DNA from: Candidatus Zipacnadia bacterium
GTDB taxonomy: Bacteria; Armatimonadota; Zipacnadia; Zipacnadales; UBA5352
Assembly (NCBI GenBank): GCA_029820945.1
Contig: JALGUJ010000026.1
Location: 1 to 47,578 of the forward strand
Direction of reading: 5' to 3'
Length of the DNA stretch: 47,578 nt
Every line of letters begins with the position of its first letter. Positions within the stretch are counted from its first letter, which is position 1. Shown in pieces: positions 16,129 to 24,041 of the stretch. A model generated the notes under the pieces. That model saw nothing but the letters and a program-made list of their open reading frames with translations, had not been told where the DNA came from and ran no database searches. The translations under genes and the position numbers were made by a program.

Positions 16129-17198
16129 TCCCCTCCAGCAATGACGACCGAGTCATCGGCCAGGAGCAGTCTCAATGGGGCGGAGCCCACGCCCGCCACG
16201 TTCCTGATCGCGACGCGGCGACCGAGGATGGCGCGTGCCAGGCCGGGCCGGACGCCCTCGATGCGGCAGCCCTCGTCCAGAATGCTGTCCTCGATGGCCG
16301 CGTCGCGCACGGAGCACTCGGCTCCCAGCGACGCGTTCGGGCCGATGCGGCTGCCCTCGATCACGCAGTCCTCACCGATGAGGCAGGGCCCGAGGAGCTC
16401 CGAGCTCGTCACCCGCGCCCCGGCGCCCACGTGCACGCGGCCCTCGACGCTGGACGCGCCGTCAACGTCCCCGTCGATGCGGCGCTCCATGCAGCCGAGG
16501 AAGAAGCGGTTCGCGCGAAGCAGCGCCTCGGGCGATCCGGCGTCTGCCCAGAACCCGGCAGTCGGATGGCATTCGACCCGCCGGCCGGTGGACACGAGGT
16601 GGTCGATGGCGTCGGTGATCTCCAGCTCCCCACGAGCCGACAACTCGATGCTGTCGATCGCGGGCCATATCTCCGGCCCGAGGCCGTAGACGCCCACGAT
16701 CGCCAGGTCGCTGGGGGGCTGCTTCGGCTTCTCTACGAGCCTGGTAACGCACTCGTCCTCGACGACGACGACGCCGAACCGCCGCGGGTCCTCGACCGAC
16801 TTGACGATCAGTGAGGCCGCGGCGTGGCCCTCGAAGAAGCTGCGGGAGAAGTCGGAGACGCCCTCCTCGAGCAGGTCGTCGGCGAGGTACATGAGGAAGC
16901 GTTCGTCACCCACCTCCTCGCGCGCCCAGCTCAAGGCGTCTGCAAGGCCCCGCGGCTCGGGCTGCACGACGAACGAAGCCGCCATGCCCCACCGAGACCC
17001 GTCGCCCACGAACTCCCTGTGCAGCCGACCCTCCGGGCTTACGACGAAGATCGCTTCATCGACGCCGGCCTCCGCCAGGTCGCAGAGGACGAGATCGAGC
17101 ACCGCGCGACCCGCGACGGGCAGCAGGTGCTTCGGTCGGGCTAGCGTCAGTGGCCGCAGCCTGGTTCCTTCCCCGGCGCACAGGAGAACGGCCTTCAT
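16125..17198 (-). CDS. Sugar-1-phosphate nucleotidyltransferase, long RmlA-like form with left-handed beta-helix
   Basis: 357 aa from ATG 17198, preferred over an in-frame GTG two codons upstream because GGGGA stands nine bases before it. The N-terminal Rossmann-like domain begins MKAVLLCAGEGTRLRPLT (G-x-G-T-R) with ARPKHLLPV, and carries YLADDLLEEG and LVEKPKQPPS; such enzymes activate a sugar 1-phosphate with an NTP. From about 240 on, irregular hexapeptide repeats (GDVDGASSVEGRVHVGAGARV and following) suggest a beta-helix as in long-form glucose-1-phosphate thymidylyltransferases. It could feed cell-wall or exopolysaccharide sugars. Its place between trpS and scpA is not standard. The exact substrate is unknown. 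Confidence 0.8.
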   Translation of the reverse strand: MKAVLLCAGEGTRLRPLTLARPKHLLPVAGRAVLDLVLCDLAEAGVDEAIFVVSPEGRLHREFVGDGSRWGMAASFVVQPEPRGLADALSWAREEVGDERFLMYLADDLLEEGVSDFSRSFFEGHAAASLIVKSVEDPRRFGVVVVEDECVTRLVEKPKQPPSDLAIVGVYGLGPEIWPAIDSIELSARGELEITDAIDHLVSTGRRVECHPTAGFWADAGSPEALLRANRFFLGCMERRIDGDVDGASSVEGRVHVGAGARVTSSELLGPCLIGEDCVIEGSRIGPNASLGAECSVRDAAIEDSILDEGCRIEGVRPGLARAILGRRVAIRNVAGVGSAPLRLLLADDSVVIAGGE

Positions 17199-17214
17199 GC
17201 CCACAGATCCCCAG

Positions 17215-18222
17215 TCAGCTCGTCGAGTCGAGACTCATCGCGGCACGCACCTCGGCCATCGTCTGACCCGCCACCGAGCGGGCCTTCTCGGCGCCGTCGC
17301 GCAGCACCTCGTAGACGTAGTCCACGTTCTCGGCCAGCTCCCGCCGCATCTCCATGACGGGCCCCAGAGCGTCCAGCAGCTTCTCCGTGGCCGCCATCTT
17401 GCAGTCCACGCAGCCCAGGTCGCCGGACTCGCACTCCGCCTTGATCTCGTCCACGCGCGACGGATCGTTGTACATACGGTGATAGACGAAGACCGGGCAG
17501 CGCTCCGGATGGCCGGCATCGCCCATGCGGATCTTCTCCGGGTCGGTGAACATCGACCTCATCTTCTGCCTGACCTCGTCGATGGTGTCCGCCAGGTTGA
17601 TGGCGTTGTCGTAGGACTTGCTCATCTTGCGCCCATCGACGCCGGGGACCATGGCGAACTCCGACAAGATCGCGTCGGGCTCGGGGAAGATGTCACCGAA
17701 GAAGTTCCTGAAGCGCCGCACGATCTCGCGGGTCAGCTCCAGGTGCGGAAGCTGGTCCTCGCCCACCGGCACTACGGTGGCCTTGTACATCACGATGTCG
17801 GCGGCCTGCAGGACCGGGTAGCCCAGCAGGCCGAGGCCGGGGCCGGCACCGTCGGAGAGGGTCGCGATCTGGTCCTTGTAGGTCGGGCAGCGTTCGAGCC
17901 ACGACACCGGCGTGACCATGCCCAGCAGCAGGAACAGCTCGGCGTGCTCGGGCACGTCGGACTGGACGAAGAGCGTGCTGCGCTCGGGGTCGAGCCCCGA
18001 GGCGAGCCAGTCGATGGCGATCTGCTCGATGCGCTCGGGCAGCGCGGCGGCCTCCGCGTAGCCGGTGGTAAGGGCGTGCCAGTCGGCGATCTCGAAGAAG
18101 CACTCGTAGTCGTCCTGGAGCGCCGCCCAGTTGCGCAGCGTCCCCTCGTAGTGCCCTATATGCAGCAGGCCGGTGGGCCTGTGTCCGCTCAGGATGCGCC
18201 CCTTCTTCGCCAACGCGATCAC
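17215..18222 (-). CDS. trpS: Tryptophanyl-tRNA synthetase
   Basis: 335 aa class Ic synthetase of normal length. ILSGHRPTGLLHIGHYEG contains the HIGH motif (21-24), and DGRKMSKSYDNAI gives KMSKS (199-203). AEKARSVAGQTMAEVRAAM at the C-terminus is typical. It charges tRNA-Trp in the cytoplasm. A GTG at 18222 is used here, but GGAG overlaps it and stands eight bases before an in-frame TTG at 18213 (MAKKGRILSG), which may be the true start. Seven bases follow the M50 protease stop, so the two are cotranscribed; trpS next to an M50 protease and scpAB is a common arrangement. Confidence 0.95.
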   Translation of the reverse strand: MIALAKKGRILSGHRPTGLLHIGHYEGTLRNWAALQDDYECFFEIADWHALTTGYAEAAALPERIEQIAIDWLASGLDPERSTLFVQSDVPEHAELFLLLGMVTPVSWLERCPTYKDQIATLSDGAGPGLGLLGYPVLQAADIVMYKATVVPVGEDQLPHLELTREIVRRFRNFFGDIFPEPDAILSEFAMVPGVDGRKMSKSYDNAINLADTIDEVRQKMRSMFTDPEKIRMGDAGHPERCPVFVYHRMYNDPSRVDEIKAECESGDLGCVDCKMAATEKLLDALGPVMEMRRELAENVDYVYEVLRDGAEKARSVAGQTMAEVRAAMSLDSTS

Positions 18223-18229
18223 TCCACAG

Positions 18230-18856
18230 TCAGAAGAGCATCTGTCCGGTCAGAATGGCGGCCAGCAGCCGAACGGGCTGCCAGATGAGGATCTCCCTCA
18301 GCGGGCCGAGCCATATGACGAGCAGCAGCAGCGCGAGCCCCCACCGCTGCGAGAACTCGCTGAACCTGCGCGACTGGGCTGGGGGCAACAGCCCCTCCAC
18401 CACGCTCGCGCCGTCCAGCGGTCCCAACGGCAGCAGGTTGAAGAACGCGAGGATCAGGTTAAGCCACACGATGACCGTCAGGGGCGGTATGTACTCGCCG
18501 GCGACGCCGAACCGGATGGGCAGGGCCGCGAGCGCCGCAGTGATGATGTTCGCGGCTGCGCCGGCCGCGGCCACAATGACCGTGTCTCGGCGCAGATGCT
18601 TGAAGTTGAGGGGGTTCACCGGCACCGGTTTGCCCCAGCCGATCCCGAACAGCAGGATCATGGTCGTGCCAAGCGGGTCGTAGTGATCGATCGGGTTGAG
18701 CGAGACACGGCCGTTCAGTCGCGGCGTGGGATCGCCCACCATGTCCGCGCTCTTCGCGTGCGCGAACTCGTGCACGGTCAGTGCGATGACGATGGCGATC
18801 AGCCAGCTCAGCGCTGTGGGAAGCGTCAGGTTGCCCTGCAGGAACATGTAGAGCAT
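18230..18856 (-). CDS. Site-2 protease family (M50) integral membrane metalloprotease
   Basis: 208 aa with about five to six hydrophobic segments. Zinc-site motif HEFAH at 29-33 inside a TM helix, the M50 signature GRVSLNPIDHYDPLG near 49-63, and the second conserved motif NLLPLGPLDG near 142-151 that supplies the third zinc ligand (Asp). This matches the short rhomboid-unrelated M50B proteases seen next to trpS/scpAB in many bacteria; they cleave membrane proteins within the bilayer, but this subgroup has no well-defined substrate. Spacing of 6-7 bases to both neighbours shows operon membership. Confidence 0.9.
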   Translation of the reverse strand: MLYMFLQGNLTLPTALSWLIAIVIALTVHEFAHAKSADMVGDPTPRLNGRVSLNPIDHYDPLGTTMILLFGIGWGKPVPVNPLNFKHLRRDTVIVAAAGAAANIITAALAALPIRFGVAGEYIPPLTVIVWLNLILAFFNLLPLGPLDGASVVEGLLPPAQSRRFSEFSQRWGLALLLLVIWLGPLREILIWQPVRLLAAILTGQMLF

Positions 18857-18862
18857 CAGGTA

Positions 18863-20086
18863 TCAGCGCTTACTGTGCGCATCACCGTCTGTTGCGAGCA
18901 GCTCGAGCGCCGCCCGAAGCTGCCCGTCGCGATCTGCCGACTGGTCGATCTTCGCCGCCAGCGCCGCCTCCAGGGCATCAGCGAACCGCGGCCCCGGCTG
19001 ATAGCCGGCGGCCTTCAGGTCCTCGCCCGTGATGTCGGCCGAGACGCCGCGCAGGTCGAGCCAGTAGTGCTCCAGCCGCCGGCGTGCCCGCTCGCCCGCA
19101 ATCGTCCAGCAGGCCACCGCGCCCGCCGGTGACATGCCCCTCAGCGCCAGGTGCAGCCCGCTATCGGGCTCACAACGCGTTAGTTCGTCCGGCGGGGCCG
19201 CGGCCACCCGGGCGGCCTCTTGCAGCCGTGACCGCTCGCTCGCCTCGAGCATCAGGCGCTCCCCCAGCGCCGCCGGATCGGCGGGCGAGAGCCCGGCATA
19301 GAGCCCGAGCCCGACGGCGGCTGGCCCGGCTTGGTCGAGCTCGATCTCCAGCGCGCTCGCGGCCTGCGGGATGAGCCGGGCGGCCGTGCAGGCCTCGCCC
19401 GTCGCGGGCGCCAGCCCCATCGCGGCAAGGAGGTCGAGCTCCTGCAGCTCCGCGAGAGCGGATGCCGGCGCCTGGGCGAAGATCCTGCGGAGCTCGTTGC
19501 GTAGCCGCGCTCCGGACAGCACGGCGAGCCGTCGCTCCGCCACCGCTCGCCCCAGCAGCGCGCGCGTGTGCGCTTCGAGCTCGAAGTCCAGCCGCAGCAT
19601 GAAGCGGAGCGCCCGCAGCATGCGAGTCGGGTCATCCTCGAAGCTGCCGTCATGCAGCACGCGCACTCGCCGGGCATTCAGATCGGCCAGCCCGCCGAGC
19701 GGGTCGATGAGCCGACCGAAGCGCTCCGGAGCCAGCGCGACCGCCATCGCGTTGACCGTGAAGTCGCGGCGGGTCAGGTCCTCATCCAGGCCGGCCGGCT
19801 CCACCTGTGGCAACGCCCCCGGCTCGGGATAGGTCTCGCGCCGGGTGCGTGCAATGTCAAGGTCGGTGCCGTCGCGGAAGACGACGGTGGCCGTCATGAA
19901 GTCGGTGGCCTTGTGCACGCGCCCCGCCAGGCGCCTGGCCAGGACCTCGGCCAGCTTGTGCGCCGAGCCCTCCACGGCGACATCCAGATCGGGCGCGGGC
20001 AGGCCCAGGAGCAGATCCCTGACCGGGCCGCCGACGAGGTAGGCGCGCATTCCCAGCTCGGCGGCCAGCGCCCCGGTGCGCCGCAA
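18863..20086 (-). CDS. tRNA nucleotidyltransferase (CCA- or A-adding type), no HD domain
   Basis: 407 aa from TTG 20086. Class II nucleotidyltransferase: YLVGGPVRD (GG 19-20), metal ligands in DLD (33-35), LTRRDFTVNAMAVAL (104-118), DDPTRMLRALRF (151-162), and SGARLRNELRRIF. The template position is DDPTR, as in many A-adding enzymes that carry extra CBS/DHH domains, rather than EDxxR. No HD domain is present. The start is uncertain: coding character (RIDDRLSSELGDLL) continues upstream of the TTG to just after the lysA stop but holds no ATG or GTG in frame, while an ATG overlapping that stop at 20135 is in the wrong frame. A CTG start or a single-base indel is possible. See the second family member at 11278-12771. 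Confidence 0.85.
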   Translation of the reverse strand: MRRTGALAAELGMRAYLVGGPVRDLLLGLPAPDLDVAVEGSAHKLAEVLARRLAGRVHKATDFMTATVVFRDGTDLDIARTRRETYPEPGALPQVEPAGLDEDLTRRDFTVNAMAVALAPERFGRLIDPLGGLADLNARRVRVLHDGSFEDDPTRMLRALRFMLRLDFELEAHTRALLGRAVAERRLAVLSGARLRNELRRIFAQAPASALAELQELDLLAAMGLAPATGEACTAARLIPQAASALEIELDQAGPAAVGLGLYAGLSPADPAALGERLMLEASERSRLQEAARVAAAPPDELTRCEPDSGLHLALRGMSPAGAVACWTIAGERARRRLEHYWLDLRGVSADITGEDLKAAGYQPGPRFADALEAALAAKIDQSADRDGQLRAALELLATDGDAHSKR

Positions 20087-20134
20087 CAGGTCCCCCAGCT
20101 CGCTGCTGAGGCGGTCGTCGATCCGCAGGGAGCA

Positions 20135-21484
20135 TCACCCCTGTGCGGCGCGCGTCCGCTCGTCGGCCTCAGCCATCGCCAGGTGCTGCGGGATGCGGTC
20201 GTGCGCGGTCAGGTCGGCCAGGCTCTCGCGCTCGACGAGCAGCTCGTCCCTGCCGTCGCGGCAGAGCACGACCGCCGGGCGCGGGAAGCGGTTGTAGTTC
20301 GACGCCATGGCCTGGTTGTAAGCGCCTGTGCCGAAGACCGCCAGCAGGTCGCCGGGTTCAGCCTGGGCGATGTGGGCCTCCTCGATGAGAGTGTCGGCCT
20401 CGCAGTGCTTGCCCACCACCCGGACCCACTGGGTTGGGGGCTCCTCCGCCCGGTTCGCCACCACGGCCTCGTACTCCGCGTCGTACAGCGCCGGGCGCGG
20501 GTTGTCCGACATCCCACCGTCTACGGAGACGTAGGTGCGCAGATCCGGTATCTCCTTGACGACACCAACTGTGTAGATGGTTATGCCGGCCTCGCCGACG
20601 ATGGAGCGGCCGGGCTCGAGGATCAGCCGAGGCTGCGACAGGCCCCGCCGCTGCAGCGCGCGCGTCAGCCGCGGGCAGATGGCCTCGGCCAGCTCCGCCA
20701 CGGTCGGCGGGGCATCGCGCTCCGTGTAGCGGATGCCGAGCCCGCCGCCGAGGTCGAGGTCCTCGCACTCGAAGCCGAGTTCGTCGCGCATGTCGGCGAT
20801 GAAGTCCACCATCTGGTCGATGGCGCGCTCGAATGCGTCGGTCTCGAGGAGCTGGCTGCCGATGTGGCAGTGGACGCCGCGCAGGCGCAGGCCCTCGCAG
20901 TCGGTGGCCATCTCGATCGCGCGGCGCGCCTCACCGCCGTAGATCCCCAGCCCGAACTTGCTGTCCACCTGCCCGGTCTGGATCAGCTCGTGCGTGTGGG
21001 TGTCGATGCCGGGCCGCACCCGGATCAGGATGTGGGCGACCGAGCCGAACTTGCGCGCCCAGCCGTCGAGCTGCCGCATCTCGATGAGGCTGTCAACCAC
21101 GACGCGGCCGACGCCGGCCTCCAGCGCCATGCGGTACTCGAGGTTCGACTTGTAGTTGCCATGCAGCTTGATGCGGTCGGGAGGGAAGTCTGCCTGCAGG
21201 GCCGTATAGAGCTCTCCGGCCGAGGCGACGTCCAGGCCCATCCCCTCCTGCGCCATCAGGCGTGCGAGCCCGGTCGTAAGCGCCGCCTTGCCCGCGTACG
21301 CAATCTCGACGCTGGGGTAGCGCCGCCCGAACTCCGCGATGTACTCCCGGCAGCGCTCCCGGATGAAGCCCTCATCATAGACGTAAAGGGGGGTACCGTA
21401 CTTGTGCGCGAGCAGCACAGCGTCGCACCCGGCGATGACCAGGTGTCCGGCCTCGTTGACCTTCAGCATCCCGTTCTCAGACAT
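20135..21484 (-). CDS. lysA: Diaminopimelate decarboxylase
   Basis: 449 aa, fold type III PLP enzyme of usual length. TPLYVYDEGFIRERCREY near 31-48, the PLP lysine K66 in IAYAGKAALT, HCHIGSQL, GGGLGIRY, EPGRSIVGEAG, and DGGMSDNPRPALYDAEYEA. The stretch usually written CESGD reads CEADT here. It converts meso-diaminopimelate to lysine in the cytoplasm. First gene of the minus-strand operon running to 11278. GGAG stands before the ATG. The only structured element in its 136-nt leader is the terminator hairpin of the preceding gene; I see no lysine riboswitch. Confidence 0.94.
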   Translation of the reverse strand: MSENGMLKVNEAGHLVIAGCDAVLLAHKYGTPLYVYDEGFIRERCREYIAEFGRRYPSVEIAYAGKAALTTGLARLMAQEGMGLDVASAGELYTALQADFPPDRIKLHGNYKSNLEYRMALEAGVGRVVVDSLIEMRQLDGWARKFGSVAHILIRVRPGIDTHTHELIQTGQVDSKFGLGIYGGEARRAIEMATDCEGLRLRGVHCHIGSQLLETDAFERAIDQMVDFIADMRDELGFECEDLDLGGGLGIRYTERDAPPTVAELAEAICPRLTRALQRRGLSQPRLILEPGRSIVGEAGITIYTVGVVKEIPDLRTYVSVDGGMSDNPRPALYDAEYEAVVANRAEEPPTQWVRVVGKHCEADTLIEEAHIAQAEPGDLLAVFGTGAYNQAMASNYNRFPRPAVVLCRDGRDELLVERESLADLTAHDRIPQHLAMAEADERTRAAQG

Positions 21485-21548
21485 GGACTGGTGCTCCGTG
21501 CCCCGCGATCTCCGCTCGTTGCTCTGAACGTTCCGCCGCGTGTGACGA

Positions 21549-21581
21549 CACCAGCCCCAGCAAAGGGCCCTGGGGCTGGTG
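21549..21581 (-). terminator. Strong hairpin between stalk-domain gene and lysA
   Basis: CACCAGCCCCAG (21549-21560) and CTGGGGCTGGTG (21570-21581) form a perfect 12-bp stem with a 9-nt loop, 39 nt after the stop of the gene at 21621 in the direction of its transcription. No T-tract, as is common in GC-rich genomes. It marks the boundary before the lysA operon. Confidence 0.6.
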
Positions 21582-21620
21582 GGAGACGCCAGGCGACCGC
21601 GGCATCGCGGCCGGCCCCGA

Positions 21621-23696
21621 TTAGAACTGGTTGCTTGTCAGGCAGATCTGCCCGGTGGCCGGGTTGAAGGTCACCGTGACGTCGAGGGTGTCCGCCAGGA
21701 ACTGCAGCGGCACCATCGTCCGGCCCTGCTTGATGTAGGGCGCCACCTCAAGGACCCGGACCTGGTTGTTGAGCTGGATAGCCGGATCGCCGATGGTCAG
21801 CCTCATGTCGGTGCCGGGCCGGACAGCCCGCACCTTCTTCTCGATCGGGAACCAATAGAGGACGCCGTCGCTGGCCTCGAAGACCTCGCGCAGGGGGGCC
21901 AGGCAGATGCCCTGGTTGAGCTCCGGTTGTGCGAGCAACTGGAGCGTCTCGCTGTTGAAGAGCACCTGCACGTCCTCGAATGACATGGAGGCAACGGGGG
22001 CGATCGCCGGAGCGTCGGGCCTGGTCATGCGGCCGTCGGCCGGGATCATCGCGCGCGACGCCCGCTCGGGCAACACCGCGATCCGCATGACGCCCGTGCG
22101 CTGGCCGGTGCCGAGTTCGGTCGTCGGCCCCGCTTCCCTCGCGGTGGCCTGCTGCGCGCCGCCGACAACGCCGGCGGATGCGCTCTCGACCGCTGCGACG
22201 GGGGCGACCATCTCAGCCGGCTCGAGCATGCGAGGTGCCGTCGTGCGCGCCTCGACACGGGCAACGAGGCTGCCGAAGTCGTGCTCGGGCGTCTTGTGCA
22301 TGATGAGAGCATCGAGGCCGGAGGTGTCCGCCGCGATCGTCTCGCTCGGCGCCAGGGTGCGGATCGGGGTGGTGGTCCTGGCCGCCAGGCGGTCGCCGCG
22401 CGGCTTCACCTCAAGCGCGGGCTCGAGCACAACCCAGCCGGGGCGAAGCTCCGCCCCGGCCGCGGTGCTCGGAGGCCGCTCGATATCGGTTCGGGGCGGC
22501 GTAAGGCGCTGGCGCGACGCTGCAGAGGCGATCCGAGGCCCCACCGGCTCGCCGGGGCCGCCGCCCTCGGCCAGCGGCATCAGGCGATGGCTGCCGACCT
22601 CAGGGCGCGGCATAGTGGTGCGCGAGCCGACCTCTCTCGTGGCCACCATGGCGCCCTCGAGTGGCTCCTCGTAGGCGCCTGGGGTTGCGGCCGTCGGCGG
22701 CCCGATCGTGCCGCCTTCGGTGTGCAGCGCGGCCAGCATGGTCCGCGGGACCGAGGTGCGCGCGTCGGCCTCACCGGCCCTGATGCCCGGCACGTATCCC
22801 ACGGCCATGGCCTGGGCGTCCGCGCTGCTCGTGGCCGCCATCAGCGTCGGCTGGTCGGGCTGCTGCCCGAACTCGCTCGGCGTGACCCCCTGCCCGCCGA
22901 TCTGCGGCGCCGGCTCGACGGGGGCCCGGAGGCTCTGACCCGACGTCCCCTGCAGGCCCTCCGCGGGCGCTGCCGTCATGTCGCGGTTCTTGACGAAGAC
23001 GGTGACCTCCGCCGAGCTGGCGGCGTTCTCAGCCTCGTCCATCGCCTTAACCTGCAGCACATGCGGGCCGTCCGCGATCAGGCTGGTGTCCCAGGGGTCG
23101 GGGAAGGTCGCCGACTGGGGGATGTTGCGCCCCTGCAGGATCATCTTGTGCAGATTGCCGTCGATGTAGAAGAAGACGTACTTGACGCCCACGTTGTCGC
23201 TGGCCTCAGCCCGGATCTCGACCTCGCCCGAGAGCTCAGCGCCCTGGGCCGGGTAATAGATGTTGATGACGGGCGGCACGCGATCCGTAGTCCCGGGGCC
23301 TACGCTCCTGGCGCCGGTGACGGTCACGGTGATAGTGGCCGACCCGATCTCGCCGGAGGCGTCAACCGCGCGGGCGCTGATGCTGTGCTTGCTCCCGGCC
23401 GTGGCGGTGAACTCCCACGAAAACGACTGGCTGCCTTCCAGCCGGGGCGTCGCGAGCGTGTACTGGCGCACCATCTGGTCGTCGATCAGCAGGTCAAGCC
23501 TGGTGACGGGCTGATCCGAATCAGTGCGGTAGGCCACATTGATCAGACACTGGCCCTGCACAACCTGTCCGTGGCGGGGCTGGGTGAACTTAACCACTGG
23601 GCCGGCGAGGGCATCGGGCGCGACAATGCTCCCGAGCATTCCGAGCAGCGCGATGACGAGCACGCCGCTCCAGAACAAGGACCCAAGCCTCTCCAT
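21621..23696 (-). CDS. Exported Ig-like protein with copper-amine-oxidase-N-type stalk domain
   Basis: 691 aa from ATG 23696, which has GGGAGGG upstream and opens a signal peptide (1-31, GVLVIALLGMLGSIVAPDALAG). The frame is open further upstream, but that part spans the promoter. Residues 32-128 and 140-238 look like two Ig-like (Big-type) domains, the second with ASDNVGVKYVFFYIDG and WDTSLIADGPHVLQVKAMD. Residues 240-570 are a Pro/Ala/Thr-rich linker with degenerate repeats around RTTxPR. The C-terminal 120 residues match the copper amine oxidase N-terminal domain family (PF07833 type): APLREVFEASDG, WFPIEKKVRAVRPG, VAPYIKQGRTMVPLQFLADTL. Such domains act as cell-surface stalk or binding modules. 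The role is unknown; a structural envelope protein is plausible. Confidence 0.8.
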   Translation of the reverse strand: MERLGSLFWSGVLVIALLGMLGSIVAPDALAGPVVKFTQPRHGQVVQGQCLINVAYRTDSDQPVTRLDLLIDDQMVRQYTLATPRLEGSQSFSWEFTATAGSKHSISARAVDASGEIGSATITVTVTGARSVGPGTTDRVPPVINIYYPAQGAELSGEVEIRAEASDNVGVKYVFFYIDGNLHKMILQGRNIPQSATFPDPWDTSLIADGPHVLQVKAMDEAENAASSAEVTVFVKNRDMTAAPAEGLQGTSGQSLRAPVEPAPQIGGQGVTPSEFGQQPDQPTLMAATSSADAQAMAVGYVPGIRAGEADARTSVPRTMLAALHTEGGTIGPPTAATPGAYEEPLEGAMVATREVGSRTTMPRPEVGSHRLMPLAEGGGPGEPVGPRIASAASRQRLTPPRTDIERPPSTAAGAELRPGWVVLEPALEVKPRGDRLAARTTTPIRTLAPSETIAADTSGLDALIMHKTPEHDFGSLVARVEARTTAPRMLEPAEMVAPVAAVESASAGVVGGAQQATAREAGPTTELGTGQRTGVMRIAVLPERASRAMIPADGRMTRPDAPAIAPVASMSFEDVQVLFNSETLQLLAQPELNQGICLAPLREVFEASDGVLYWFPIEKKVRAVRPGTDMRLTIGDPAIQLNNQVRVLEVAPYIKQGRTMVPLQFLADTLDVTVTFNPATGQICLTSNQF

Positions 23697-24016
23697 GGTG
23701 TCGTCCCTCCCTGAACACACGCAAAGCCTGGTGCAGATACAACTCTCGGGCCGTCCTGCCATCTGCCCGACGGGCACACGCACATCCCCCGTCGCATACG
23801 TGCGCTCCGACCGGGTCAGGTCGTCCCACCGCCAGGCCGGCGGGGCGTGACTGGTGCCGACGGTACCACATACACACGGAAAAGTCAAGAATCGCCGACT
23901 GTAGCGCGTGGCCGCCCGCGAAACTGGGGGCGACACTCCGGTGTACCCGCCGCGCCGTAGTCGCGGATTCGATTGAGCCGGTCGTTCCCGCCCTGGGCCG
24001 CCGGGACCTCCCTTGG
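23697..24016. other. Intergenic stretch with promoter and long leader
   Basis: This 320-base part of the gap holds the promoter at 23860-23888 and a leader of roughly 150 nt before the ATG at 23696. The leader contains a small palindrome TGCCCGACGGGCA near 23762-23774. Between the promoter and the terminator hairpin at 24017 I see no gene or repeat. Confidence 0.5.
23860..23888 (-). promoter_or_regulatory. Sigma70-type promoter for the stalk-domain gene
   Basis: On the minus strand TTGACT (23888-23883), a 17-nt spacer and TACCGT (23865-23860). It lies about 164 bases before the ATG at 23696, leaving a long leader. Spacing and -35 box are close to the sigma70 consensus and the site stands out in GC-rich DNA. 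Confidence 0.65.
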
Positions 24017-24032
24017 GCCAGGAAAGCCTGGC
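24017..24032 (-). terminator. Terminator-like hairpin after the 24042 gene
   Basis: GCCAGG and CCTGGC form a 6-bp stem with an AAAG loop, beginning nine bases after the stop of the minus-strand gene that ends at 24042. Position suggests termination; no T-run follows. Confidence 0.45.
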
Positions 24033-24041
24033 TCGCGGCCG

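Noticed and set aside
21485..21620. Lysine riboswitch upstream of lysA
   Set aside because: The leader contains only a simple 12-bp hairpin that fits a terminator of the preceding gene; no multi-helix junction typical of the lysine riboswitch is visible.
19568..21667. 699-residue plus-strand frame opposite lysA and the nucleotidyltransferase
   Set aside because: Both opposite genes carry full catalytic motifs; this frame has none.
23697..23936. N-terminal extension of the stalk-domain protein to 23936
   Set aside because: It would cover the promoter at 23860-23888 and bury the signal peptide; the ATG at 23696 has a strong ribosome binding site.
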